DNA of 64,000 nt, from NCBI GenBank assembly GCA_016800925.1, contig JABCPU010000270.1:1-64000 (forward strand). The letters run 5' to 3'. The notes beneath the pieces were generated by a model. That model saw nothing but the letters and a program-made list of their open reading frames with translations. It searched no databases and was not told the origin of the DNA. Numbering within the stretch: position 1 is the first letter of the stretch; the number at the start of each line of letters is the position of its first letter. Origin of the DNA: Suillus spraguei. Its lineage: Eukaryota > Basidiomycota > Agaricomycetes > Boletales > Suillaceae. Below are positions 23,830 to 35,077 of this stretch, piece after piece. The position numbers were made by a program, and so were the translations under genes.

Positions 23830-25330
23830 AGAGAAGAATGATGACTCGCCATGGAGTAAATATCAATGTTGCATCAACAATTTGCACAGGGGCTAAGACC
23901 ATTTAAGATGGACCTCTAAGGAAACCATCCATGAGTGGATGTCAAGTGTGTTCCGATAAAAAAAATCGCTGTCATCAGCAGGTTTTGAACCTACACAGGA
24001 AAGAGAAACAGATTTTGATTCTGTTGTGATAACCATCAGGCTAAGGCTAGTTACAATGAACTGCCAAAAAAACCATCACGAGTGAATATCAAGGTATGTT
24101 TCGATAGAAAAAACCTTGTCGTCGTCAGGTTTCGAACCTGCACAATCCAAGAGAAACAGATTTTAATTCTGTCGTGGCAACCACCAGGCTAACACCAGCT
24201 ACGGTGAACTTTCAAAGAAACCGTCCACGAGTGAACATCAAAGTGTGTTCTACAGATTTTGATTATGTTGTGGCAACAGCCTAGCTAAGACCAGTTACGA
24301 TGAACTTCTAAAAAAGCTATCCATGAGTGAATTAAGGTGTATTTCAATAGAAAAAACCTTGTCGTCGGCAGGATTCAAACCAAGAGAAACAGATTTTGAT
24401 TCTGTTGTGGCAACTACCTGACTGAGACCAGTTGCGGTGAACTTCTGAAGAAACCGTCCATGAATGAATGTCAAAGTACGTTCTGATAGAAAAAAACTAT
24501 AGTTCAGCAGGTTTCGAACCTGCGTAGTCCAAGAGAAACAGATTTCGATTCTGTCACACTAGCCAGGCTAAAGTCTTTAACTCCCGCTTGACGACTCATC
24601 CTAAGTTGAAAACCTATGGGGCCCCTGATTGACACTGCCCGAAAAGATGACATGGACAGTAAAGTTCGAGTCTGAACGTCTACGAGACAATAGAATTGCC
24701 CCGACGAGGGACGAAGACTAAGATAATTCTAATTCACCATCATTAGCAGCAAGTTCAATGTGATTGACATTACCACTAAATGTACACGGAGTTTCTGAAA
24801 ACACAGAAGGAAATGAGCAGATACTAGAAAACGAGGCAGTGTAACACTATCACCACCTTAAAGGCCAGACATGGAGGATTGGAGACGGGAGTCTCATCTT
24901 CCCACAAAACGGTGGTCACGCAGCAATGCAGTTCATCCCAAACATAACATCGAGACCTCACACGACCTCGAACTCGACATCGGTAGTGAGAGCACGGCAA
25001 TAAATCACTGAGGCCATGGGGATTTTAGCGAAACGCGAACTTGGGCCAAAATGGCTGAGCGAACGAGCAATCGAAGAAGACGAGAGAAGAATACTATTCA
25101 AGGACAAGAGCAACAGACGCAGGAAGACAATCGATTTGAATGATGTCCTAGTGGTAAAACACGATATAACCCACTCCCTTATGGTAGCGGGAATAAATCT
25201 ACATGACACATTAGCACAGGGTGTTCGGAAACCAATGCAAGCACTTACCTTACTAGGAAGGTTCTGAGAAGTGGAAGCCTTGGAAGTAGAGCACGGTGGT
25301 CTGGCTTTCCGTAGAGCAGCAGTCTTCGTA
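23830..25330 (-). repeat. Large dispersed element, copy 1 (paired with 57340-59140)
   Basis: Read on the minus strand, this block matches the plus strand of 57340-59140 in order. First comes a segment with a decayed open frame (VFLRLLLLSLN..., CRALTTDVEFEV). Next is a segment containing 'agaattatct' and 'cccctgattgacac'-type sequence. Then comes a tRNA-like tandem array, and last a tail with 'ggtcttagcccctgtgcaaa' and 'tttactccatgg'. The open frame in the other copy continues as FMFGMNWITAW, which loosely recalls the protease region of Ty3-type retroelements. That reading is weak, and the element class is unassigned. Confidence 0.65.
23935..24570 (-). repeat. tRNA-like tandem array 1, about 5 units
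   Basis: Minus-strand units carry the anticodon-arm-like ACAGAATCAAAATCTGT, a short variable segment, a B box close to GGTTCGAAACC and the end CTGCCGACGAC, followed by a T-run. B-box positions are about 23981, 24128, 24371 and 24510. One further unit near 24250 has lost its B box. Anticodon-position triplets vary (CAA, TAA, CGA). The strand that should pair with CGACGAC is not complementary, so a cloverleaf with an acceptor stem cannot form. Confidence 0.85.
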
Positions 25331-27263
25331 GGAATCTTCTGCACACAACGGGGGCAATAAGGGTCAGTACAGATACGGACAGAGTTTGCAAGCCGTCGTG
25401 ATAATATTGATCGTCGTAATGAGACTATACATTATTCATGCTGTCTCAAAGCCATATGGGATGCGGCAGAAGGAGAAAAGACAGTGGGAATATACTTCAG
25501 GCTAGATAGACCGGTCGAAATGTCTGTTAAGAATTATACCAACTGTCGATAGTAGGAATGCGCGCAGGACCAGATATCAACTCCAGGGTGACCCCATTAT
25601 GATTGGGAAAAAAACGCAGCACAATGCAGTCATGCAGAAAAGACGATAGCACGGAGAAATCTCGACTCATCGTTAACATAAATAACAGTAGGAATATCAG
25701 TGAAGGGTCCAATGACTTGATAACAACTAAAGGCACAGTCGAGGATTAAGATCAACATACGCAGTGAGAAACGCAACACCAACTACTGTCATAGCGGGAA
25801 TGAAGCACTGCGCAGCCTGAGTGAGTCGCATATCCTGGAGGGCAAGGGCTGCTCAGTAAGCTCAGGGAAGGAATCCGAAGGATAGATTCACTAATGTTGT
25901 GATATTACTAGTAATGCTCGCCAGCAGCTGCGGATCTACCTCAGTGAGCACGGCGCGCAAAGTCGCCGCAGACTGGCGTAGAACTGATTTGTGATTAGGA
26001 CCATAGCGTGAATAGCTGCATACCAATAAGTAAAGTTCGGAACAAACATGGGTCGGACTTCAAAATAAGTTGCGGCATATCGGCAAATCGAAACCACCAT
26101 AAACGAGGACTTCGGAATAGTTACATGCAAACTTCTCATCTCAATTTACACAAGTTTGGATTCAACTTGAACACGACCACGGCGTGGCCACTGGCAGCGT
26201 CGCTAATGTCATATTGTCATCGATGGCGCTCAAATATCAAAAAACTGCGTATATTGCAGGCAGGTCAGGGCATTTATGATAAGAATATACACCAAAAATA
26301 CCAGGCAGCACTTGAAGGGCCAAAGACTGGGAAAACGTCGCTAAGAGAACCTCAATCCTGCCAGAAGGATCGTAATGACCTCCAACAGTTACTACCCAGG
26401 TGAGTCTGTATACCAGTAAGCCTACTGTCATCTGCAGGAGGGTGGCGCTAGCTGACTACTAGTACTGAATTGTGAACGTCCTGCAACATGACACCGTCTT
26501 ATGTGGCTCTCATTTTTGTGCGCCAGATGATCGAGTTCGACTCACCAGAGATAGCTACTGAACCATCCTTGGGTATACACACCAGTCGAAGCACCCAAAA
26601 GATCCAAATCAATCACCGATTGCGGCCGTCACCTCTAGCTCCCAGTAAAGAGAGATACTGGTCACGAAGTCGAAGGTCTATCTGGACCACTGTCACTTTC
26701 AACAAATGGTATAGCTTGCGTCTATTACACCATACAACCACGGAGCATCTTGCTGCTGCGCTGTAATCGCTCAGAACACATATCAACGCTCTTGAACCTT
26801 CAAATCACTGCTCTTCCCGGACCCGAATTACTACAAATCAACCCTCGATCGCACTAGTTATAGATTCTAATAGGCTGGCACTCTCGTTCGAGAGCCGGGT
26901 GGGCGGGGGGCGAAGTGTGAGTGATATTTCCAATACCTGAACAAGTGAGTTGACTTATTATCCAAGCACTACGCTCCCCATAGCATCCTTTATCGTCCGA
27001 AAGTCAGGTGACCTGACAAGAGATAACGATTGCACTGCCGGACAGGAATATCTACTGGAGATGAGACCTAGATACCTAGATCAGCTTAGATCAGTAGGTC
27101 ATGGCTCGGACACCCGTCGGGAGGATCTTCGATTTATTAAACCCCACATGATAGCTTACAAGGCCCTATATCAGCTTTGCAAGTCATATACATTGTCATT
27201 TGTCCGTCCTTCACAACAAGTCGGGCTTCTGTGCACCGTGACTCTGCCCCCAGCGTTTTAACC
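25331..27263. other. Repeat-like or noncoding stretch, no gene recognised
   Basis: Weak ORFs occur on both strands. On the minus strand near 25870-26000 a frame reads AATLRAVLTEVDPQLLASIT, which looks protein-like but is isolated. Nothing here could be joined into a gene or matched to a family. Confidence 0.4.
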
Positions 27264-27995
27264 ATGTCAAAACAAATTCGTCTGGGCATTCTCACGCCAT
27301 CTTCAAATACCGCGTTGGAACCTCTTACTTTCCAGATCGTTGCCTCCACTCCAAATGTCTCTGTTCACTTCTCCCGTTTCCCAGTCACAGAAATCAATCT
27401 CTCGGCCAAAGGTCTTGCTCAGTTCGACCACTCGGTCATCATGCAAGCTGCTCAACTACTCGCCGATGCAGAAGTTGATATGATAGGCTGGAGCGGAACA
27501 GCAGCAGGATGGATGGGATTCGAGAGTGATGAAAAACTCTGCGAAGCTATTACCAAAGCTACGGGTATCCCCGCCACTACCTCCGTATTGGCTTTGAACA
27601 AGGCTTTGGATATTTTTAAGGTCAAGAAGCTTGGACTGGTCACGCCTTATCTAGATGACGTCCAGGAGAGCATTATGAAGAACTATAACGCCATTGGGAT
27701 AGAGATCACCTCCAAAACGGAATGCCACCTGCGCATTGTGAAGAATAGCGGCATTGCCCTGGTTGGAGAGGATGTATTGGAGACGTTAGTAGGGCAAGTG
27801 GTTGAGGGGGGTGCAGAAGCTGTTTCGACGTTCTGCACAAATTTGGTTGCGGCGCATAAGGTTGAGCTTTGGGAGGCAAAGTATGGCGTTCCAGTGCTGG
27901 ATACTGTTACTACGGTCACTTGGGATATGTTGAGGCAGTGTGGGGTAGATACGAAAGCGATCAAAGGGTGGGGGAGAATATTCCAGGAGACATGA
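27264..27995 (+). CDS. Asp/Glu racemase superfamily protein (maleate isomerase / arylmalonate decarboxylase type)
   Basis: An intronless 243-residue protein; the start MSKQIRLG has an ACC-ATG context. It opens with LGILTPSSNTALEPLT, the PSSNT-x-E signature of the maleate isomerase / arylmalonate decarboxylase branch. The domain-1 catalytic position lies around DMIGWSGTAAGWMG, where a Cys is replaced by Gly/Ser. The domain-2 loop EAVSTFCTNLVA keeps the catalytic Cys. One active Cys fits decarboxylase-like or non-racemising chemistry better than the two-Cys isomerase, as an inference from family knowledge. Length is normal for the family. No signal peptide or membrane segment, so probably cytosolic. 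The gene stands alone in repeat-rich DNA. Absence of introns is unusual here and could reflect transfer or retroposition. Confidence 0.85.
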   Translation: MSKQIRLGILTPSSNTALEPLTFQIVASTPNVSVHFSRFPVTEINLSAKGLAQFDHSVIMQAAQLLADAEVDMIGWSGTAAGWMGFESDEKLCEAITKATGIPATTSVLALNKALDIFKVKKLGLVTPYLDDVQESIMKNYNAIGIEITSKTECHLRIVKNSGIALVGEDVLETLVGQVVEGGAEAVSTFCTNLVAAHKVELWEAKYGVPVLDTVTTVTWDMLRQCGVDTKAIKGWGRIFQET

Positions 27996-28660
27996 TCAAT
28001 TTGATAAACTTAAAAATAAGTAGTTTAAAGATTAAAATCTATGCGATATGCCATGAAATGTGTAAGATCACGCGAATAGTCACTGATAACGACATTTCTG
28101 CGATACCAACTTCTTGATCCATCAGTGATGTCATCGCAGGAATAGAATCAGACAAGCACTCGATGTTCTCGCAGTTCCCCAGATGATATCCCGTCATTCC
28201 TACCTCTTCCATTTCACTGTATACACCGGCAACACCAGCAGTCGAACCTTATGCGCATCAATTATTTGCTCCTCAGTTTGAATCTTGAGTAAGCTTTTGT
28301 GCACTAGTATTGATACTGGATATTAACGTCGAGTTCGAGTGGAGCTTTGAATGAATCACAGATGATGTCACCTGCACGTTTGTTCCTTAGTAGATCTTCC
28401 AGCGTGCATATACAAGGTCAAGAAATGTTTGCATTTCACCACAATGATGACAATAACAGTAATAGTACATATTTAAGAATGAATGAGAAGTAGTGCGCTA
28501 TGCCGCAGAGTAGGATTGTGGTGTTATACATAATGAGCAGGCGACAGCAGAGAGAAAACATGGAGCGGATATTGGATAGTTGGTACATAAGTGAGATATG
28601 TGAACCTAACACATCATAGTCGATCTGGGCTGAGGAGAGATATGCTAATCCAGAAGGGGA
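27996..28660. other. Intergenic, no gene recognised
   Basis: AT-rich sequence between two convergent genes. Only short ORFs; probably the 3' untranslated regions of both neighbours. Confidence 0.5.
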
Positions 28661-30150
28661 TCATTGGTACAGAGTGCTCCCATTAGAATTGTCTAGCCAA
28701 GAACATATCAAAAGGGTCCTGATCGGAAAGTTGCAAAATTCTGGATCCTCGGCGGCGTCTGCGGGAGATTCGCAGAGAGGAAGTTCGGGATCCACTACTT
28801 CCTCTATGTCATTGATGAGCCTCCAAACATCTGGGTCTTCAGTGGCCTGTGCGAGCACAGTTTCTGGCAACAGAAAAGATGCAGGCTCGGAGATGGGAAG
28901 GTCAGGATCCACAACATATTCATATTCTGTCTCATTAATCCACCTCCATAATGCAAGGTCTTCATGAACCTCTTCTGTCTCATTAATCCACCTCGATAAT
29001 TCAAGGTCTTCATGAACCTCTGCGAGTGTAATTTCTCGCACTGGAGATGCTGGAAGCACGGGTGCTACTGAAGCAGTGTCCTGTATCTCATGGGCCGCAC
29101 AAGAATCAGATTGGGGGCATGCTCGGCAGCTTCTGTCAGCATAGTCTCTGGCGATGAACTATTGGACGTCGTCGTGGCGGTTGTGGGTACACTGAACGTG
29201 AATGCCGTAGTGGGTACTCCCACAGGTGAAGCGGAACTCATGGAACCTTGGTAGGCGGCTGAGTGCGATAGCGGAGCGCCCTTGGTTGCTAGCCTTCCAC
29301 AACCATCGTCACAATGCCTCTCGCAGGCATCACCTTGGATATAACTAATCACAACAACAATGAGTAATGTGCTTTTTACTAAGAGCGGGAATACGCACGT
29401 TTCTAGACAAAGAGGGCATTTGAATAGCACCAGCCCGCAACCAAGATATTTTGCTGTCTTTGGATGGTATATATGTCTTCCAGGACGGATCACCATACCA
29501 TCCTGAGAGTATCGACCATATCGATCTAACACAGGTTTCTATTCCAAGAATTAAGGATACAACCCGACAAGATTAAAAGAAAACTCACAAAATAAAGGTC
29601 GTTATTTGTCCGACCAGTGTCCATTTTGATTCGCTTGGAATCACAGTCTTCGAGGTCTTCTGCAACGCGCTTTTGGCCTACCGACCAAGGACGGATCACC
29701 ATACCATCCTTAGAGTACATGTATGTTGCATCATATCGACCATATTGATCTAACACGGGTTTCTGTTCCAAGAAATAAGGATACGACCTCACAAGATTAA
29801 AAGAAAACTCACAAAATCAAGGTCGCTATTTGCCCCACCAGCATCCATTTCTATTCGCTTGGCATCGGCTACCACAGACAGATGACAACCATTTTGTGTC
29901 GAGATCGAATCATGCACAACTCCAGGGTTCACGCTTGACGAAGGCATGACGGGCGCGTATAGGGGAGTGGCAGGATGTGTTTGTATTGCACTGGAAACAC
30001 TGGAGCCGTACGAGGAGGGGTGGGATGTAGATTGGATCATCTGGAGGTAAAAGGCAAATCGAGTTAGACAACGTAGGTGTTGAAGTTGGGAATAAGTACA
30101 CGTACCTGAACTAGTAGATAATTGATTGAAATAAGGGTGTATATGCGCAT
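28661..30150 (-). CDS. Hypothetical protein with duplicated exons and a Cys-rich patch
   Basis: Not a recognised family. Five exons fit GT-AG rules: 30150-30106, 30040-29813, 29762-29589, 29538-29399, 29344-28661. Exons 3 and 4 both begin KPVLDxYGRY and contain DGMVIRP. Exons 2 and 3 both end KRIxMDxGxxNxDLxF, and their introns share sequence ('gtgagttttcttttaatctt'), so an exon-intron unit was duplicated. Exon 4 carries FKCPLCLETC and exon 5 GDACERHCDDGCGR, a possible metal-binding cluster. The C-terminus has repeated EVHEDLxLxRWINETE. The frame slips at a C5 run (29113-29117); one added base joins SDSCAAHEIQ to the acidic repeats ending at 28661. The start MRIYTLISINYLLVQ is chosen because it joins in frame to exon 2. 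Confidence 0.6.
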
Positions 30151-30206
30151 GTGTTTGCAGCAGTAGGTATAGCTGGTGAGGGATAGAGAATGACGGTCGC
30201 CGGAAC

Positions 30207-30217
30207 AGTATTTATAT
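30207..30217 (-). promoter_or_regulatory. TATA-like element
   Basis: The minus strand reads ATATAAATA about 60 nt upstream of the chosen start codon at 30150, a normal distance for a TATA box plus short leader. Confidence 0.45.
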
Positions 30218-30303
30218 GGTTGTCGCGTGCCACTTTGATCGTGTCCTTGAGCTGTATTTCCACTGTGGAGACCTTCTTTTCAAGAATTTCCTGTGGACCA
30301 CCA

Positions 30304-30828
30304 TTATTCTCTAGGTGGGACAGTGGTCTTTTTGTTCTGTGCGTTCAGCTTTGAATCCACACTTGAGTCGTTCCTTCTTGTTGCAAGTCCACAATGCAAA
30401 TGCGAGAACTGCGTTGTGGATACGTTGTGGTTGTGCCCTCCTGAGGCTAACATCCGATTGGAGCTCCACAATCTATGCCTCTGTGCTCCGTGATCAGTTG
30501 CACAATCGTAGAACCAGGGCCGATTCACATGAATTATAACGTCCATAAGATCTCCGTGAGTCACAGTTGCTTCATCACAAGTCAGATGAAGTACCTCGTT
30601 GTTTGATTTGCAAAGGGTGATGGCAAAGTCGTTAAGCACAGCTCGAGCACAATTTCCAAAGGGACAGAGTGCTAGTACAGCTTGACGCAGCTCGATGACC
30701 TGATCAAGGTTAGACAAGGCACCTCGCTGCTCAAATATATCTCGAAGACGGTCGGCGAGGTTGCTCAGAGAATAATCGATTAGAATGGTCAGGGAATGTG
30801 AGCGCCGGTGCGGCTCAATGGATTCCAT
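30304..30828 (-). pseudogene. TPR protein fragment related to the repeat region of CHAT/TPR proteins
   Basis: The 174-codon frame starts MESIEPHRRSHSLTILIDY. Its first third reads LSNLADRLRDIFEQRGALSN, LDQVIELRQAVLALCPFG and LNDFAITL. This matches the (L-x-x-L-A-x-x-L-x-x-R-F / D-L-D-x-A-I-x-L / L-C-P-x-G) rhythm of the CHAT proteins at 14-23 kb. The remainder is not repeat-like and there is no C2 or CHAT domain. It is best read as a truncated remnant. It sits against a repeat that also occurs between the CHAT genes. Confidence 0.6.
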
Positions 30829-30829
30829 A

Positions 30830-31230
30830 CTGTGAGATTATGAGATACACCAGCCGCGAGGGCATATACATATACTAGCCATGTCAGCCGTGGTTGCTGA
30901 TGTGAGTCCTTATGAACATGAAGTAAATTTATTTGCTTGGTGTCTAAACCAAGCCATCCAAGTTCAAAATACGGAACCAGTCGAATGGGTTACTCCAATA
31001 CGGAAAGTGTTGATAGGAGCGTCGTTCTCGCTCGCTCAATTACTAATTCCAATCACTAAGCTCAATTCGTTGAAGTGCATCAAACAGGACCACGAACCAT
31101 GAGGGTTCTTGAGTAATGTAGACATATGTGGAGGGCTCACATACTCCATACTATAGATCTAAAGTTAGATAGTTGGTAGTACCATTATCATTTCGACTCG
31201 ACTTTGGCCAAGTAGATGCCTGCGAGTCTG
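30830..31230. repeat. Dispersed repeat, copy matching 18250-18700
   Basis: Second copy of the repeat described at 18250-18700, in the same orientation on the plus strand, with shared ordered blocks up to 'gtagatgcctgcg'. Confidence 0.65.
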
Positions 31231-32354
31231 ATAGATCTGCCCTTATCGCACCAGCACGTGATGACCTTGATGTGGATGAATGATGAATAGGTAGTAAGTA
31301 TAAGCCAAGACAGTAAACTCACTCGTACTGCATGGGTCATAATGACGCGACAATGCCGCGATGAGATGGAACTGACTTCATGGTATGTGGAAGTGAGATT
31401 GACCAAAGCTGCCATTAGGTTTCGACCAACATAGCTGGCCTGAGTCGTTGCCTGCCCACCATGGGACTCGTCTAGTGAATCGATAATGACGACAAGTGAT
31501 TGATGGGGCCTCTTATGATCTTGGAGGATGGCAGTCGTTAAACTACAACTACAAAATACATTTAATCCCTCTCACCGCTGCCATGCACCTGGTAAATGGA
31601 TTCCGGTGGTATAAGTCTTGTGCAGTGCCAATATTGTACTGAGACGTGATCATGTCTGAGGGAGCTGTTGAAGTGTGACTTTGGCGGAGATAGACCAAAT
31701 GATTTCACTACGAAGTTTGATCTTAGTATGATTATGGCGAGTAGTGACCGTCGATGGTACAAGTTGGAAATTATGTAAGGATTCCTTGCAAAAGTCCACG
31801 GATATTATTATTATCCCGTTTTAGCTTCTGACACCTCACTGAGTGACTTCCGTGCAATTCAGATCGGCATGCTCATACTCCACTGCTCACGTCATGCTCG
31901 GACCTTGCAATACCGTCAGAAACATTGATTAGGCGATTGTAGCATGAGTTACGATTCGTCAGGCAGAAGTCAAACTGATATAACTTAACCCTCCCTCATT
32001 GGCAGGCGTGTTGCAGATGCTTCGGACTCACTTCCGGAGCTCTGTCTTTCTTGAGCGGAGACAATTATTCTTCACCAACTGAACTATCGGTATGCCGGAT
32101 GTGCTACCATGAAACACCCACCTCCAAGTACAGAGGCCTCACGCAACGAGTCTGTATCCACTTGTCGGAGCACTATCATAGTACGCAACCACTTTTTCTA
32201 ATTATCCTACTGTCTTCATTTGGACCCATGGCTGGACTCGTTGGTGTGACTGTTGTTTAGCCACCATTCTTTCACAGTTCTTCACGCACTCAGACCTTCG
32301 CGCTTTTACTTTCCACACCATGCTTGGACTTTACCGTCTCATTTATAAGCTGCC
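31231..32354. other. Intergenic, no gene recognised
   Basis: Short ORFs only (for example 31562-31762 minus and 32051-32260 plus), none with motifs. The last few hundred bases should include the promoter of the small gene at 32355. Confidence 0.45.
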
Positions 32355-32791
32355 ATGTTTTTCCCCAAATTCATTACATCTTCATGCTCCTACGTAAAAC
32401 CCTTCTGCAAAACTTTGTTAATCATAGAAAATATGCAGGTGTGTTCTTCCTCTCCTGACCTTAGATGAATTCTCCTTCACGCATGTCTAGTCCAACCCTT
32501 CATCCAAAACCCCCCGTCTCTACGTCGTGCGCTCATTCCTTCGAGTAAGTTGTTTATTTCTAGCCTGTCCATATCGCAGTGACTCAACTCCCCATTAGCG
32601 TATCAGAAAGAAAAAGGACACCGAAAAAGAATATCCGGATTTCTTGAATGTGAGTCTTATCCCGGCTATGGGCCACTTTATCCATATTTAACACGATGAA
32701 CCATCAGGTATCCGCAGAAACTGAACTTCATACAGTTGACCATCCCGACTTATTCGGGAGCATGGAGGATCCTCCGACCACTGACCAGTGA
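32355..32791 (+). CDS. Small four-exon hypothetical protein, 90 residues
   Basis: This gene is assembled from exons too short for simple ORF calling: 32355-32438, 32491-32544, 32599-32649 and 32708-32791. All three introns are 48-58 bp, GT-AG and phase 0. The joined frame stays open from MFFPKFITSS to the stop at 32789-32791. Exons 2-3 encode SNPSSKTPRLYVVRSFLR and RIRKKKDTEKEYPDFLN, with a basic patch RRIRKKK that could be a nuclear signal. The C-terminus is acidic (HPDLFGSMEDPPTTDQ). A second in-frame ATG at 32433, two codons before the first intron, may be the true start. No family recognised. Confidence 0.55.
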
Positions 32792-33224
32792 ACTAGAGAG
32801 CTTTATGACTTGTCATGTAACGCCATTTCTTCTTCTAATGACTTGATTTATTCAAACATGAGATGAGACTTATGGGTTCGGTATCATGACGCATTGTACA
32901 AACCATTTCTCTTGCAGTACCTCGTGCCACCACTTTATCCTGTATCCATTGGTGAGGACCATACCTTTCTCATCTGTATTAAACTGGAGAAGCCTGACAT
33001 CATTAAAAAATCCAATTTGATGCCCATCGTCAATCGTCACGCGATCAAGTATCAAAAATTAAATAAACAATGATATTGAAAAAGTCGAGGCATTACTTAT
33101 AATGTACTCGTTGCCATGCGCAGACCCATGTGTTACCGGTTTGACGAACGTGAGTAGTACATGAAGAAGTGGAGATAAAGCATAGGACCTCGTACTAAGA
33201 CCTAGTTTTCCCATGGACGGGCTG
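32792..33224. other. Intergenic, no gene recognised
   Basis: Short stretch between the small gene and tRNA-like array 2. The only frame of note is a 61-codon minus-strand ORF without motifs. Confidence 0.45.
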
Positions 33225-34330
33225 TAAAAGGATACCTAAGACCAGTTACGGTGAACATCTAAAGAAATGATCCATGTGTAAATGTCAGGGTGTGGTCCGA
33301 TAGAAAAAGTTTCATCGTCGGCAGGTTTCGAACCCGCGCAGTCTAAGAGAAACAGATTTCAAGTCTGTTGTGGCAACCACCTGGTTACGGCCTGTTACCG
33401 TGAACTGCTAAATAGGCCATCCATGAGTGAATGTCAAGGTGCGTTCTGATAGAAAAAAATCTCATCGTTGGGTCTTGGCAGGTTTCGAACCTACACAATC
33501 TAAGAGAAACAGAATTCGATTCTGTCGTGGGCCGTCTGGCTAAACCAGTTAAGATGGGCTCTAAAGAAACCATCCATGAGTAAATGTCAAGGTATGTTTC
33601 GATAGGAAAAAATCTCTTGACCGGCAGGTTTCGAACACATACGGTACAAGAGAAACAGATTGTGATTCTGTTGTGGCGACAACTGGCTAACACCACTTAG
33701 ATAAGCCTCTGAGGAAACAATCTATGAGTGAATGTCAAGGTCTGTTGCAATACAAAAAACCTTTGGCAGGCTTCGAACCTACGCAGTCCAATCAGAAACA
33801 GAATTCGATTCTGTTGTGACAGCCACTTGGCTATGGCTAGTTAAGATGACTCATAAGGAAATTATCCGTGATTGGATGTCAAGGTGTATTCAGATAGAGA
33901 AAAACCTCGCCGTCAGCAGGTTTCGACCCCGCGTAGTCCAGGAGAAACAGATTTCAATTCTGTTGCGACAACAACCTAGCAAAGACCAGTTATGGTGAAC
34001 TCCTAATGAAATCATCCATGAGTTAATGTCAAGGTGTATTCTAATATAAAAGAAGACCTCGTCGGCAGGTCTCGAAACTGCGCAGTATAGGAAAACCTCT
34101 TCGTCAACAGGTTTGGAACCTGTCGCCAGTCCAAAGAAAAACAGATTTCGATTGTGTTATGGCAACCACTTGGCTAAGACCAAGTTAATGTTAACATGAC
34201 TGCCCGACGAAACTATCCATAAGCGAAGGTCAAGGTGTGTTCCAATAGAAAAAATTTGCCGTCGGCAGGTATGGAACCTGCGCAGTCCAAGAGACTTTGA
34301 GTCTGACCATGCCAGTCCATAATAAGCAAA
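33225..34330 (-). repeat. tRNA-like tandem array 2, about 7 units
   Basis: Same unit as array 1, on the minus strand. B-box-like cores occur at about 33323, 33480, 33627, 33769, 33918, 34066 (with a nested duplicate near 34110) and 34267, a spacing of 142-157 bp. The unit at 33323 reads ACAGACTTGAAATCTGT across the anticodon arm (triplet TGA, a tRNA-Ser pattern) and ends CTGCCGACGATG. This is the best clue to the parent tRNA. Unlike arrays 1 and 3, it lacks the flanking element. Confidence 0.85.
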
Positions 34331-35077
34331 GCTTGTAGCGAGACTCAAACGATCATGCGGGGCCTAATCCCCCACGTTCAGCGCGCGTAACCGTCCGAGA
34401 TATCACAGTATTGCAATGCCATATGACGGCACTGGGAGGGGAAGACTCACCTGCTGCGGTCAAGATTAGGGTAACATGGTTGCCATTGGAGTAGTGCAGA
34501 CTGAAGACGAGCTTGCCTTAGTTCAGCTCAGGCCCTCGGCCTCCGACTCGGAGTGAGGGTACTGCCAGACAAAATACAATAAGTCCTTGCTCACACCATA
34601 ATGAGTTGTTTTCTGCAACCAGATTATGACCAGTGACTATTACATGAGAGCTGTGTAAAAAGGAATCCAAACTTAGTCGAACCGGCAAGGGCTTTAATGA
34701 ACACAGATATCTTCTAGATATCTTTAGTACAAGCATGATTTCATCGGTCTATTAGGTCTCATGGCTACCACATCACGGACTCCTATAAGTAAACCGAAGC
34801 ACGTGACATGTCGAGTAGAGTTTCGTTGACTCCGCGACGAATTGTTCGGATTTATCACATTAGAGGAAAGTCGGCACCTTCAAATCGTTCATCGTTCGTC
34901 TTTTTGCCAGTACAATGTTGTGCTTCCCACAGCCGCATGACATTATCGTTTGTTGTGAGTGACCTATATAGTAAACAAGGTAACTTTGTTTGTTCAGGGT
35001 TAGAAGTAACTCAAAGATCCAGCTGATATTATCAGGGCACCATGAACTCGCTCATCGCATCCTAATACCTCCTTCAA
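34331..35077. other. Intergenic, no gene recognised
   Basis: Sequence between array 2 and Ser/Thr-rich member 1. Short ORFs only; should include the promoter of member 1. Confidence 0.45.

Noticed and set aside
25331..27263. A membrane or enzyme gene on the minus strand
   Set aside because: Isolated protein-like stretches could not be linked by valid introns, and no family was recognised.
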